Part shown: positions 8,425-17,726 of the stretch, piece by piece
How the letters are laid out: each line of letters begins with the position of its first letter
How positions within the stretch are numbered: position 1 is the stretch's first letter
Source of the DNA: Pseudorhodobacter antarcticus
GTDB lineage: Bacteria > Pseudomonadota > Alphaproteobacteria > Rhodobacterales > Rhodobacteraceae
Assembly (NCBI GenBank): GCA_945860375.1
Contig: CAMAQR010000009.1
Location: forward strand, 31,510-95,509
Length of the DNA stretch: 64,000 bases
Direction: 5' to 3'
Position numbers and translations under genes: made by a program
The notes under the pieces: generated by a model
What the model was told of the DNA's origin: nothing
Databases searched by the model: none
The model's input: only the letters and a program-made list of their open reading frames with translations

Positions 8425-9591
8425 TCAGCGCGCTGGCATCCGCGACTCGACCATACCTGCGAGCCAACTGCATCCAGCCGGAATGATCGCATCATCAAAC
8501 ACATAGGCCGGATGATGCACCATGGGTGTGTCACCATTGCCCAGAAAGATATAGGCGCCCGGGCGGGCGTTGAGCATATAGCTGAAATCCTCGGCAGCCA
8601 TCATCGGGGCCGTGTTGGTGTCGACCGATCCAGCCACGGCGGCGGCGACATCGGCGGCAAAGACGGTGTTATCTTCGGCGTTCACTGTCACCGGATAGCC
8701 GCGCTTGTAAACCACCCGCGCCGCTGCCCCCAAAGCCTGTGCCGTCCCCATGGCGATCTCGGACAGCCGCCGTTCGACCAGATCCTGCACGTCCGGCTTC
8801 ATCGTGCGCACAGTGCCGCGCAAAGTGACAATCTGCGGGATGACGTTGTCAGCATTGCTATCCGTGCCCACGGTGCAAACCGACACCACCACCTGCGCCA
8901 GTGGATCAACGTTGCGACTGGCAATCGTCTGCAACGCCAGCACGATATGCGCGGCCACCAGCAGACTGTCGACACAGTCTTGCGGCTTGGCGGCATGGCC
9001 ACCCTTGCCGGTCACCACAATTTCAAAACGGTCGGCTGCGGCCATCATCGGGCCGGGACGAATGGCGAATTGCCCCACCGGAATGCCGGGCATGTTATGC
9101 AAACCGTAGACCTCCTGGATGGCAAAACGGTCCATCATACCCGCCTCGACCATCTCACGCCCGCCGCCGCCGCCCTCTTCGGCGGGTTGGAATATCAGCA
9201 CGGCAGTGCCGTCGAATTGGCGCGTCTCGGCCAGATATTTGGCGGCCCCCAGCAGCATCGCGGTATGCCCGTCATGGCCGCAGGCGTGCATCTTGCCGGG
9301 GGTGAGTGAGGCATAGTCCACCCCGCTGGCCTCAAGGATCGGCAGCGCGTCCATATCGGCGCGCACCGCAATCACCCGGCCCGCCGTATCGGTCCGCCCT
9401 TTGATCACCACGACAACCCCGGTGCGGCCGATGCCTGTGACCACCTCATCGGCGCCAAAACTGCGGCACAACTCGGCCACGATGCCCGCCGTGCGGTGCA
9501 CCTCAAACATCAACTCGGGGTGTTGATGAAAATCATGCCGCCAGGCGGTGATTTCGGGCAGCATTTCGGCGAAACGGTTCTTGATGGGCAT
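8425..9591 (-). CDS. M20D-family amidohydrolase (hippurate hydrolase / N-acyl-amino-acid deacylase type)
   Basis: A 388-residue metallo-amidohydrolase. Its start at 9591 follows an AAGGAGATTGTC ribosome site; the longer in-frame extension upstream has no family character. Metal-ligand segments visible are ACGHDGHTAML, PAEEGGGGG and the late MAAEDFSYML, with HQHPELMFEVHRTA at the N-terminus, all typical of the M20D group (hippurate hydrolase, IAA-amino acid hydrolase, AmhX). These enzymes cleave N-acyl or N-aroyl amino acids. Given the aromatic catabolism elsewhere in the window, an aromatic acyl-amino acid is possible, but the family is broad and the gene stands alone. Confidence 0.88.
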   Translation of the reverse strand: MPIKNRFAEMLPEITAWRHDFHQHPELMFEVHRTAGIVAELCRSFGADEVVTGIGRTGVVVVIKGRTDTAGRVIAVRADMDALPILEASGVDYASLTPGKMHACGHDGHTAMLLGAAKYLAETRQFDGTAVLIFQPAEEGGGGGREMVEAGMMDRFAIQEVYGLHNMPGIPVGQFAIRPGPMMAAADRFEIVVTGKGGHAAKPQDCVDSLLVAAHIVLALQTIASRNVDPLAQVVVSVCTVGTDSNADNVIPQIVTLRGTVRTMKPDVQDLVERRLSEIAMGTAQALGAAARVVYKRGYPVTVNAEDNTVFAADVAAAVAGSVDTNTAPMMAAEDFSYMLNARPGAYIFLGNGDTPMVHHPAYVFDDAIIPAGCSWLAGMVESRMPAR

Positions 9592-9643
9592 GACAATCTC
9601 CTTGCCGCAAGCCTGAGCCAAACCGCGCCTGTCTGCAACCCCG

Positions 9644-10894
9644 TCAGCCAAACTTGCGGCGTGCATCCAGCGCAAGCCCGGTGCCGACCGAACCCAGCAT
9701 ATCGCCCGTGGCAATCGCCACCCCGGGCAAAGCCGCCTGCACACAGGCGCGCAGCACGGGCAAACCGCTCGACCCACCGGTCATGAACACCGTGCCAATA
9801 TCACCCGCACGCAGTCCCGCCTGCGCCAGAACCGACCCCAGCATTGCGGAAATCCGCGCGACCGGGGCCGCCACCGCTTCATCAAACCGCGCCCTTGTTG
9901 CCATCGGGTTTGGGCCCCCGGTGAAAGCCGACAAAGCCACCCGCGCCGCTTCTTGGTCAGACAGCGTGATCTTTGCGACCTCGACCGCCATGGCGATCGA
10001 ATGGCCGTGGCGTCCGGTGACAACCTTGACCAGCCGGTCCAGAAGCTCAACGCGGTCCACCACATGCCGCAGCGCCTTGAGGTCAGTCAGGCAGCGCTGG
10101 GTGTACAACATGTTGATGCGGTGCCATGTTGCCAGATCAAGGAAATAATGGTTCGGCATCAACCCCTTGCCACCCCCGGTGCTGGCCTTGAAACCAAGGG
10201 TCGGCATCACTTCCGACAAGCTGAGAAGGCGGTCAAAATCGGTGCCGCCGACGCGGATGCCATCATTGGCCAGAATGTCGCCCGCCCGATCCGCGGCCCG
10301 TGACCGTTCCGGCGACACCCGCACGATGGAAAAGTCCGACGTGCCGCCGCCGATATCGACGATCAGCACCAGTTCTTCGCGCGCGACGCTTTGCTCATAC
10401 TGCAAAGCCGCCGCGATGGGTTCAAACTGAAACGCCACTTCGGCAAAACCGGTGGCTTTTGCGATATCCTCCAGCACGCCCTGTGCCTTGGCATCGCCTG
10501 CCGCGTCGTCATCGACGAAATGCACCGGACGCCCCAGCACGACCTGGCGGATCGGCCCCGCCTCTGCCGCCATTCGCGCGTGCAGATGCTGAAAGAACCG
10601 TCCCAGCACATCCTTGAACGACACGGTGCGCGCGCCGACCCGGGTTTTCTCGTCAATCAGCGATGAGCCGAGCGTGCTTTTCAACCCCCGCATCAACCGC
10701 CCGTCATCGCCACGCACATAGGCCGCAATGCCGGCGCGGCCAAATTCCGGTGGCGCGCCTTCGCTGTCCCAAAACACCGCCGAGGGCAATGTGACATGGC
10801 CGTCCTCCAGCCCGATCAGCCAAGCGCGATCCGCATCCGCCAGAGCCACAGTCGAATTCGAGGTGCCAAAGTCGATCCCGCAATACATCGCCAT
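9644..10894 (-). CDS. Hsp70-family protein, YegD-like putative chaperone
   Basis: The 416-residue protein has the Hsp70/actin ATPase fold only and no substrate-binding domain. The phosphate-1 loop is GIDFGTSNSTVAL at the N-terminus, phosphate-2 is LIVDIGGGTSDFSI near residue 200, and the adenosine loop is VFMTGGSSGLPVL near the C-terminus. These match the E. coli YegD group. The function is not established for the family; a chaperone-like or regulatory ATPase is the usual guess. It precedes the amidohydrolase by 52 bases on the same strand, which could mean co-transcription. Confidence 0.85.
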   Translation of the reverse strand: MAMYCGIDFGTSNSTVALADADRAWLIGLEDGHVTLPSAVFWDSEGAPPEFGRAGIAAYVRGDDGRLMRGLKSTLGSSLIDEKTRVGARTVSFKDVLGRFFQHLHARMAAEAGPIRQVVLGRPVHFVDDDAAGDAKAQGVLEDIAKATGFAEVAFQFEPIAAALQYEQSVAREELVLIVDIGGGTSDFSIVRVSPERSRAADRAGDILANDGIRVGGTDFDRLLSLSEVMPTLGFKASTGGGKGLMPNHYFLDLATWHRINMLYTQRCLTDLKALRHVVDRVELLDRLVKVVTGRHGHSIAMAVEVAKITLSDQEAARVALSAFTGGPNPMATRARFDEAVAAPVARISAMLGSVLAQAGLRAGDIGTVFMTGGSSGLPVLRACVQAALPGVAIATGDMLGSVGTGLALDARRKFG

Positions 10895-11023
10895 CTGTCC
10901 GCCCCGATTTGCAAAACGCAGCGTCTATCCCGTGGCTTAAAGGGTGTAAAGCAGACGGGCGTCACGATTGTCCGCCATCATCAAATATTCGCAGAACCCG
11001 TCAGATGTGCGCCTGCACGCCCC

Positions 11024-12370
11024 CTAAAGCGACGGCCCCGCCATCATCTTGCTGCCATCGCTGAACCGCGACAGGCGGAACCGGGTCAGATCATGCCCAA
11101 CCGGATTGCCCGCCACCAGATCGGCCACCACCCGCCCGACCCCGGGTCCAATGCCAAAGCCGTGCCCGCTTAACCCGGTGGCAATCACCAGTCCCGGCAC
11201 CGCCGCCACCCGGTCGATCACCGGCACCACATCTGGCATGGTATCGATCATCCCCGCCCAGACCGATTTCAACGCCACCGCGCCCAACCCCGGAAACGCC
11301 GCCTTGAATTCGGCCACCACTGCCGCCAAAGCCGCGGCGTTCGGTGTCGGGTTCAACACCCGAAGGCGCTCGAACGGAGACAGCTCATCGCCAGACCAAT
11401 GCCTGCGGGTCGTCCAGGCATCCGGGAAGGCGCGCGGGGCTGCAGCGCGGAACTGGGTCGATCTGAAATCCTTTTTCAGCACCGGCAGATAGCTAAGCAA
11501 GTGGCGGCACGCATCGGGGCCGATATAGAAGTCATGGCTGCCACCGGGGGCCAAAGTATACCCGCCGTCCAACCGTCGCCGAAACGCAAAGCGGTCATCC
11601 GCCGCATTGCCCGCGTAAACCTGTGGCAGGCTTTCGGTCGCGGCCACGCTGGCCAGCACCGCCAGTTGCGGAATGATCACACCTTCGGCCCGCAAGAAAA
11701 GCGACGACCACGCCCCCCCGGCCACCACAACCTGACCGCAAGCAATCCGCCCGCGTTCGGTGATCACCCCCGCCACGCGCCCGCCTGCACGGTCCAGCCG
11801 TCGCACTGCGCAATCCTCGGCGATCACCACGCCCCGCGCCACCGCACCCTCGGCCAGCATCGGCACCGCAAACCAAGGCTCCGCCCGTGCATCAGAAGGC
11901 GTCAGCAGCCCGCCAATCCAAGCCCCCTTCGAGCCACTCAGCCGCTCTTGCACCTGTCTTTGGCTGATGATCTGCGTGTCCAGCCCATGCCCCTGCGCGG
12001 AGGCCATCCAGGCAGCAAAGTTTGCCATTTCGGCGTCAGAGCGCGCCAGATACAGCACGCCCTCTTGCCGGAACCCCAGCCCCGCGCCAAATTCGCGCGC
12101 CAGCGCCTTCCAGATCGACAGGCTTTCCACCATAATCGGCAGTTCCGCCAGATCGCGGCCTTGTTGACGGATCCAACCCCAGTTCCGGCTGGACTGCTCA
12201 CCCGCGATCCGGCCCTTCTCGCACAAGACCACCGACAACCCACGCTCGGCCAAATGCCAGGCCGTCATGACGCCAATCACGCCACCGCCCAGCACCACCA
12301 CATCGCAAGCCTCTGGCAAAGCGTTCAAAAACCGTGCAGGCTGGTCGGCGAATATCGGAAAGGGGGTCAT
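11024..12370 (-). CDS. FAD-dependent amine/amino-acid oxidoreductase (DAO family)
   Basis: A 448-residue flavoprotein of the D-amino acid oxidase/glycine oxidase superfamily. The Rossmann ADP-binding segment is VVVLGGGVIGVMTAWHLAERG (about residues 25-45), followed by GEQSSRNWGWIRQQGRD, where some relatives attach or contact FAD. The C-terminal second nucleotide motif reads VIATGLSGHGFGIGPGVGR. Such enzymes oxidise secondary or primary amines (sarcosine-like, D-amino acids, opines), passing electrons to oxygen or quinones. The substrate is not predictable. The conserved RNWGWIRQQGR wording suggests the subgroup common in marine Rhodobacterales near amine transporters, but no transporter is adjacent here. 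Confidence 0.85.
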   Translation of the reverse strand: MTPFPIFADQPARFLNALPEACDVVVLGGGVIGVMTAWHLAERGLSVVLCEKGRIAGEQSSRNWGWIRQQGRDLAELPIMVESLSIWKALAREFGAGLGFRQEGVLYLARSDAEMANFAAWMASAQGHGLDTQIISQRQVQERLSGSKGAWIGGLLTPSDARAEPWFAVPMLAEGAVARGVVIAEDCAVRRLDRAGGRVAGVITERGRIACGQVVVAGGAWSSLFLRAEGVIIPQLAVLASVAATESLPQVYAGNAADDRFAFRRRLDGGYTLAPGGSHDFYIGPDACRHLLSYLPVLKKDFRSTQFRAAAPRAFPDAWTTRRHWSGDELSPFERLRVLNPTPNAAALAAVVAEFKAAFPGLGAVALKSVWAGMIDTMPDVVPVIDRVAAVPGLVIATGLSGHGFGIGPGVGRVVADLVAGNPVGHDLTRFRLSRFSDGSKMMAGPSL

Positions 12371-12477
12371 GCAACACCTGTTGTTTCAGCCAAAGGTGCA
12401 GGCCCGCCCGGGGACTGTCAAGCGCCGCAGTGCCAAAACAGCAAACCACCAATTGCCGCAACGATGCCCAAAACTGC

Positions 12478-12498
12478 TTCATCTTGGCTTAAATATCC
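12478..12498 (-). repeat. dispersed intergenic element, copy downstream of the DUF3422 gene
   Basis: On the minus strand the core reads GGATATTTAAGCCAAGATGAA and starts 17 bases after the stop of the DUF3422 gene, in its sense direction. The same 21 bases recur almost unchanged at 24125-24145. No GC-rich stem adjoins this copy. Confidence 0.65.
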
Positions 12499-12515
12499 AT
12501 CTTTCTTGGTACAGA

Positions 12516-13799
12516 TCACTGCATCCGCGCCTTGGTGCGCCGCAGCAAAAGCCACACCCCGGCCACCACCAAAGGCGTCAAAATCGCCATGGTCAGGCCC
12601 TTCGACAGCCCGACGCCTTCAGTGACCGGATAGGCGACATAGGCCGCCAAAGACACGGCGTAATAGCTGACCGCCACCACCGACAATCCCTCCACCGTGT
12701 GCTGCAACCGCAACGCCAGATCGGCGCGGCGGTCCATGCTTTCCAACAGCTTCTGGTTTTGGCCCGACCGTTCCACATCCACCCGCGTGCGCAGCAAATC
12801 CGCCGCACGCATGGCGCGTTCCGACATCGACCGCAGCCGGGTTTCCGCCGATTTCACCGTGCGCATCGCAGGATCATAGCGCCGCATCATGAATTCGCCA
12901 AAGGTCTGCCGGCCTTGCACCCGCATCTCGCGCAGCGCCTCGATCCGTTGGGTGACGATGGCCTCATAGGCCCCGGTGGCCCCGAACCGGAATGACACCT
13001 GCACGGCAAGGCTTTCCAACTCTGCCGAAATCCGCAGCAATTCGTGCAAGGATGTCTCGGCGGGATGGTCGTTGGCATCGAGGCCCGACACCAGCGCTGA
13101 CAATTGCGGGTCCAGCGCGTTCAGCCGTTCTGTCAAACCACGGGCGCGCATCAAGCCCAGCATCGACATGGCGCGGTAGGTTTCAATCTCGCAGAGCCGC
13201 TGCACGATGCGCCCGATCCGCCGCGCGCCCGTATCGGGACGCACAAAGACCGCGAACCGCATATGCCCCGCCGGGTCAATGCGGAAATCTCCCGCCACCA
13301 CCGCGGCTCCGTCAACCACCCGTGCCACCGCAAGGCTTTCTGGCACGAACCAGTCGTTCAGCTTGGCCTGCATCTGGGTCTCGTCTTCGGGCATGACTTC
13401 CACCCGGATCAGCACCGATGCCACACGCGTGCCCGGCGCTTGCGCCAGCCAATCCTCGGGGAAGACTTCGGTTTCCGCCGGATCAAAAGGCCGCGCAGGC
13501 AGGCCGGGGGTGAAGGCGGAATAGCTTACAAACTCGGTGTGGCTTTCCCATTTCAACTCGGCCCGGCCGATGGGGCCGGAAAAATGCGTGGCCCCCGGCT
13601 GCGGATGCGCAGATCCATGCCGGTCCAGCATCGCCATCAAATGCGTGCGATCGGCAATGCGGTCGCGGGTTTGCGCAGATATCGGTTCCTTGATCACCAG
13701 ATACACAGCCGTGCAAGGGGCAGTCAGCGCTGGAAACGGGCGCGCGTGCAACTCGTTGACAAGGGCAAAGCGCATGGGATGGTCGGCAAGAGGGATCAT
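12516..13799 (-). CDS. DUF3422-family membrane protein
   Basis: A 427-residue protein of the uncharacterised DUF3422 family, recognised by the N-terminal FALVNELHARPFPAL and by WESHTEFVSYS. The long soluble part includes helical segments rich in Arg/Glu (AMRTVKSAETRLRSMSERAMRAADLLRTR). The C-terminus has two predicted membrane helices (VVAVSYYAVSLAAYVAYPV and MAILTPLVVAGVWLLL) with a short basic tail, so most of the protein is likely cytoplasmic and anchored at its end. The start at 13799 begins MIPLADHPMRF; an upstream extension to 13889 overlaps the terminator zone of pntB and looks non-coding. Function is unknown. Confidence 0.85.
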   Translation of the reverse strand: MIPLADHPMRFALVNELHARPFPALTAPCTAVYLVIKEPISAQTRDRIADRTHLMAMLDRHGSAHPQPGATHFSGPIGRAELKWESHTEFVSYSAFTPGLPARPFDPAETEVFPEDWLAQAPGTRVASVLIRVEVMPEDETQMQAKLNDWFVPESLAVARVVDGAAVVAGDFRIDPAGHMRFAVFVRPDTGARRIGRIVQRLCEIETYRAMSMLGLMRARGLTERLNALDPQLSALVSGLDANDHPAETSLHELLRISAELESLAVQVSFRFGATGAYEAIVTQRIEALREMRVQGRQTFGEFMMRRYDPAMRTVKSAETRLRSMSERAMRAADLLRTRVDVERSGQNQKLLESMDRRADLALRLQHTVEGLSVVAVSYYAVSLAAYVAYPVTEGVGLSKGLTMAILTPLVVAGVWLLLRRTKARMQ

Positions 13800-13904
13800 A
13801 ACGGGCCTTCGGTTCAGATCAGAGAACCATTTGCGGCCAAAGCGGCGGTACCTGCCAGAAAAATGCGGGAATACAAGGGTATGCCGCACAGGTGTTGCCG
13901 AAAA

Positions 13905-13939
13905 GCAAACCCCCCGGCACGGTGGCCGGGGGGCTTTGC
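13905..13939 (-). terminator. intrinsic terminator of pntAB
   Basis: GCAAACCCCCCGGC and GCCGGGGGGCTTTGC form a long GC-rich stem with one bulge around ACGGT. On the minus strand it is followed by TTTGCTTTT. It begins 11 bases after the pntB stop codon, which fits a strong terminator for the transhydrogenase operon. Confidence 0.8.
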
Positions 13940-13949
13940 CAAGACTGGA

Positions 13950-15395
13950 TCAGTCGATCATCGGCAACAGAGCGTCCAGTGATTTTTTGGCGTCCCCATA
14001 GAACATCCGGGTGTTTTCCTTGTAAAACAGCGGGTTTTCGATGCCGGAATAGCCAGTCCCCTGTCCACGCTTGGACACGAACACCTGCTTGGCTTTCCAG
14101 CACTCCAGCACCGGCATGCCCGCGATGGGCGAGTTCGGATCTTCTTGTGCCGCCGGATTGACGATGTCGTTCGACCCGATGACGATGGCCACGTCGGTGG
14201 TGGGGAAATCGTCGTTGATCTCGTCCATCTCCATCACGATGTCATAGGGCACTTTCGCCTCGGCCAGCAGCACGTTCATATGCCCCGGCAGACGGCCTGC
14301 AACAGGATGGATGGCAAAGCGCACCGTCTTGCCCGCCGCACGCAGCTTGCGGGTCAACTCGCTGACCGATTGCTGCGCCTGCGCCACCGCCATGCCGTAG
14401 CCTGGGATGATGATGACAGAGTCGGCATCGTTCAACGCCGCAGCCACGCCTTCGGCATCGATGGCGATCTGCTCGCCCACAACCTCCATCGCAGGGCCGG
14501 TGGTGCCACCAAAGCCGCCAAGGATCACCGAGACAAAGCTGCGGTTCATCGCCTTGCACATGATGTAAGACAAGATCGCACCGGACGAGCCGACCAGCGC
14601 GCCGACAACGATCAGCAGGTCATTGGACAGCGAGAAGCCAATCGCCGCCGCCGCCCAGCCGGAATAGCTGTTCAGCATCGACACCACCACCGGCATATCC
14701 GCGCCGCCGATGCCCATGATCAGATGATAGCCGATGAAGAACGCGGCCAGCGTCATCAGCATCAGCGCCCAGGTGCCCGCGCCGTTGAAATACATCACCA
14801 GCAAAATCACCGCCAACGCCGCAGCCGAGGCGTTCAGAACATGCCCACCCGGCAGCTTTTTCGCCTTGCCGTCGACCTTGCCCGCCAGCTTGCCATAGGC
14901 CACCACCGACCCGGTGAAGGTCACGGCGCCGATGAACACGCCAAGGAAGGTTTCCACCTTCAGAACCGCAATTTCCGACGCCGATTTGCCCGCCACCTTG
15001 AGCGCAAAGCCCGACAGCGCGTTCAACGCATCGGCGCTGCCTGCGGCTTGCAAGGCGGCAATCCCGGCCATCTCAATCTCGGTGTTGTAACCAATGAACA
15101 CCGCAGCAAGGCCAACCAGCGAATGCATCGCCGCCACCAGCTGCGGCATTTCCGTCATTTTGACACGCTGCGCCACAACCCAGCCGATTGCGCCACCAGC
15201 AGCGACCATCACCAGTGAAATCAACCAGTTGCCCGCTCCGGGGCCATAAATCGTTGCGGCAATCGCCAGTGCCATGCCTGCGATGCCATACCAGACCGCG
15301 CGTTTTGCGCTTTCTTGGCCCGAAAGCCCGCCAAGCGACTGAATGAACAGAACAGCTGCGACCACATAGGCCGCCGTGGTGAATCCATATTCCAT
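13950..15395 (-). CDS. pntB: NAD(P) transhydrogenase subunit beta
   Basis: The 481-residue beta subunit of the proton-translocating transhydrogenase. It starts at [10 protein letters not shown] after a GGGAGCGGG ribosome site; a longer in-frame extension runs into pntA. Multiple membrane helices (about residues 5-260, including [24 protein letters not shown]) form the proton channel. The C-terminal third is the NADP(H)-binding domain III, with [33 protein letters not shown] and [17 protein letters not shown]. Together with PntA it uses proton motive force to make NADPH from NADH. It lies 13 bases downstream of pntA. Confidence 0.96.
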   Translation of the reverse strand: MEYGFTTAAYVVAAVLFIQSLGGLSGQESAKRAVWYGIAGMALAIAATIYGPGAGNWLISLVMVAAGGAIGWVVAQRVKMTEMPQLVAAMHSLVGLAAVFIGYNTEIEMAGIAALQAAGSADALNALSGFALKVAGKSASEIAVLKVETFLGVFIGAVTFTGSVVAYGKLAGKVDGKAKKLPGGHVLNASAAALAVILLVMYFNGAGTWALMLMTLAAFFIGYHLIMGIGGADMPVVVSMLNSYSGWAAAAIGFSLSNDLLIVVGALVGSSGAILSYIMCKAMNRSFVSVILGGFGGTTGPAMEVVGEQIAIDAEGVAAALNDADSVIIIPGYGMAVAQAQQSVSELTRKLRAAGKTVRFAIHPVAGRLPGHMNVLLAEAKVPYDIVMEMDEINDDFPTTDVAIVIGSNDIVNPAAQEDPNSPIAGMPVLECWKAKQVFVSKRGQGTGYSGIENPLFYKENTRMFYGDAKKSLDALLPMID

Positions 15396-15408
15396 ACTAC
15401 CCGCTCCC

Positions 15409-16986
15409 TTACGACTTCTGGAACATGGCAAGCATGCGCCGTGTGACCATGAAGCCACCGAAAATGTTGATCCCGGCCATGAAGACCGAAGCCGCGCCAA
15501 GCACCATCACCAGCCAGTTGCCCGACCCGATCTGCATCAGCGCGCCCAGAATGATGATCGACGAAATCGCGTTCGTCACCGCCATGAGTGGCGTGTGCAG
15601 GCTGTGCGAGACGTTCCAGATCACCTGAACACCGACATAAACCGACAACACGAAGACGATAAAATGCGACATGAAACTGGCCGGGGCGAACAACCCCGCC
15701 AGCAAGATCAAACCGCCGCCAAGGGCCAGCATGCCGACCTGATTGCGCGTCTCGGTCTTGAACGCCGCCACTTCCGCCGCGCGCTTCTCTGCCGGGGTCA
15801 GTTCGACGACCTTGGCTTTCGGCTTTTGCACCGCAATCGCCGCAATCTTGGGCGGCGGCGGTGGGAAGGTGATCGCGCCCTGATGCGCAACGGTCGCGCC
15901 CCGGATCACGTCATCTTCCATGTTGTGGTTGATCACACCGTCTTTCTTTGGTGTAAGATCGGTCAGCATGTGCCTGATATTGGTGGCATAAAGCGTCGAA
16001 GCCTGCGCGGCCATCCGGCTTGGAAAATCAGTGTAGCCAACAACCGTGACGCCGTTGTCGCTGACAATCTTATGGTCCATCACCGTCAGATCACAGTTGC
16101 CACCCCGTTCGGCCGCAAGGTCCACGATCACCGAACCGGGTTTCATCATTGCCACCATATCGGCGGTCCAAAGTTTTGGCGCGGGCCGACCGGGGATCAG
16201 CGCAGTCGTGATGACGATGTCCATTTCTGGCGCCAGTTCGCGGAATTTCGCCAATTGCTTGGCCGCGAAGGCCGGGCTGGAGGGGGCCGCATAGCCTCCC
16301 GTGGCAGCGCCGTCGGGCAACTCGCTGGCGTCAAATTCCAGATAGACAAACGACGCGCCCATCGACTCGATCTGCTCGGCCACTTCGGGACGCACGTCAA
16401 AGGCATTCACAATTGCGCCCAAAGAGGTGGCCGTACCAATTGCGGCAAGCCCTGCCACGCCAGCGCCGACGATCAGCACTTTCGCGGGCGGAACCTTGCC
16501 CGCAGCTGTCACCTGTCCGGTGAAGAAGCGGCCAAAGTTTGACCCGGCTTCAATCACCGCACGGTAGCCCGCGATATTGGCCATCGACGACAGCGCGTCC
16601 ATCTTTTGAGCCCGGCTGATCCGAGGCACCATATCCATGGCCACCACGGTCGCGCCGCGCGATTTGACCACCTCAAGCAGGTCTGCGTTCTGGGCAGGCC
16701 AGAAGAACGAGATCAGCGTCTGGCCATTGCGCAAAGCCTGCGCCTCGGCCATGTCCGGCCCGCGCACCTTGACCAGCACATCGGCAGCGGCGATCACGGC
16801 GGCCGCATCGGCCAGCACCTCGACCCCGGCCTTGGCGTAAAGCGCGTCCGAGAAGCCAGCCTTGACACCCGCCCCGGATTGCACAACGCAAGTGTGTCCC
16901 AGTTTCACCAGTTGCAGCGCGGACTCGGGCGTCATCGACACCCGGTTTTCGCCTGCAAAAATCTCTGTCAGCGCGCCTATCTTCAC
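15409..16986 (-). CDS. pntA: NAD(P) transhydrogenase subunit alpha
   Basis: The 525-residue alpha subunit. A GTG start at 16986 behind GGGGGACC gives [22 protein letters not shown], which aligns with the known PntA N-terminus; a longer TTG start adds a non-homologous peptide. Domain I (NAD-binding, residues about 1-370) includes [23 protein letters not shown] and the alanine dehydrogenase-like [18 protein letters not shown]. The C-terminal 120 residues carry a Pro/Lys linker ([19 protein letters not shown]) and membrane helices. The undivided alpha subunit contrasts with species in which it is split into PntAA and PntAB. Confidence 0.95.
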   Translation of the reverse strand: MKIGALTEIFAGENRVSMTPESALQLVKLGHTCVVQSGAGVKAGFSDALYAKAGVEVLADAAAVIAAADVLVKVRGPDMAEAQALRNGQTLISFFWPAQNADLLEVVKSRGATVVAMDMVPRISRAQKMDALSSMANIAGYRAVIEAGSNFGRFFTGQVTAAGKVPPAKVLIVGAGVAGLAAIGTATSLGAIVNAFDVRPEVAEQIESMGASFVYLEFDASELPDGAATGGYAAPSSPAFAAKQLAKFRELAPEMDIVITTALIPGRPAPKLWTADMVAMMKPGSVIVDLAAERGGNCDLTVMDHKIVSDNGVTVVGYTDFPSRMAAQASTLYATNIRHMLTDLTPKKDGVINHNMEDDVIRGATVAHQGAITFPPPPPKIAAIAVQKPKAKVVELTPAEKRAAEVAAFKTETRNQVGMLALGGGLILLAGLFAPASFMSHFIVFVLSVYVGVQVIWNVSHSLHTPLMAVTNAISSIIILGALMQIGSGNWLVMVLGAASVFMAGINIFGGFMVTRRMLAMFQKS

Positions 16987-17131
16987 TGTGGTCCCCCGTC
17001 TGTGAGGGCGGTTCAAGGGGCTGCCCCTAACCGCCGGTCAGATGTTTTGCGCGCCATACCCCGCGCAACAATCTTTCAAAGCCTGCTGGCCGTTTAAGGT
17101 GAAAAAACCGTCGCGTCCAGTCCAGACCTTT

Positions 17132-17587
17132 TTAATACCAACCTTGGACCCGCCCGATCCAGCGTGGAACTTTGGCGAAATAGGCCTCGGCCTGCGCGCC
17201 AAAGCCTGCCCGAAGGCGCCTTTCCTCGTCACGAATATAGCGCTGCGTGATCAGCGCCACAAAGGCGGGAATCAGCGGCAACGCCAGCACTGCGCCCCAA
17301 AACAGGATGGCCCCGGTCAAAACCAGCGCATCGGCCAGATAGATCGGATTGCGGCTGATGCCAAACACCCCGCCCGTCACCAAATTCTGCGGGTTGCGGC
17401 GGGGGATGAAGGTGGTGCGGCCCCACAGCATCTGTGCGAGCGCCAGCGTCATGATCACAAGCCCCAGACCGATCAGCACGAGGCCGATCCAACCCAAGCC
17501 CGCCACCGACCAGATTTGCGACAGAACCCAGCTGGCCGCCAAAGCCAAAGCCAGCCAAAAGGGCGGTATGTCCAGTTCATTCAGCAT
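17132..17587 (-). CDS. isoprenylcysteine carboxyl methyltransferase-like membrane protein
   Basis: A 151-residue integral membrane protein that starts at MLNELDIPPFW. It has about four hydrophobic helices and the conserved C-terminal signature of the ICMT/phospholipid methyltransferase-like group: LVTGGVFGISRNPIYLADALVL, followed by YIRDEERRLRAGFGAQAEAYFAKVPRWI. This segment binds S-adenosylmethionine in relatives, and the RNP-Y and EE-L-F-G--Y patterns are present. The bacterial substrate is unknown; protein isoprenylation is not expected in this organism. It is divergent from kynU, and the shared upstream region contains the TTTCAAGCTTGAAA palindrome. Confidence 0.8.
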   Translation of the reverse strand: MLNELDIPPFWLALALAASWVLSQIWSVAGLGWIGLVLIGLGLVIMTLALAQMLWGRTTFIPRRNPQNLVTGGVFGISRNPIYLADALVLTGAILFWGAVLALPLIPAFVALITQRYIRDEERRLRAGFGAQAEAYFAKVPRWIGRVQGWY

Positions 17588-17644
17588 GCGCCCCCCATTT
17601 GCGCCAGAATGACCAGTGGCGCGCAAACGGCAAGGGCGCAATCG

Positions 17645-17658
17645 TTTCAAGCTTGAAA
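17645..17658. promoter_or_regulatory. palindromic operator candidate upstream of kynU, shared with the anthranilate cluster
   Basis: TTTCAAGCTTGAAA is a perfect 14-base palindrome 68 bases before the kynU ATG. Including the right flank, TTTCAAGCTTGAAATCTATC differs by one base from TTTCAAGCTTGAAATTTATC at 42502-42521, in the divergent promoter of the 2-aminobenzoyl-CoA genes. MarR-type repressors commonly bind such sites, and a MarR gene (39005-39433) lies in that cluster. Binding itself is inference. Confidence 0.65.
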
Positions 17659-17726
17659 TCTATCGCAACTGCCGTATTGATCCGCACACGCCCCAGGTGC
17701 ACTCTGGCGCCACGCAGGAGAAAACC

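Noticed and set aside
14145..15218. 357-residue plus-strand frame inside pntB
   Set aside because: It is antisense to PntB and extremely His/Arg-rich, a typical shadow of GC-rich coding sequence.
16987..17131. AGGGGCAGCCCCT stem between the ICMT-like gene and pntA as a terminator
   Set aside because: The stem is short, lacks a T-run and lies close to the pntA start; it could equally be leader structure, so it was not listed.
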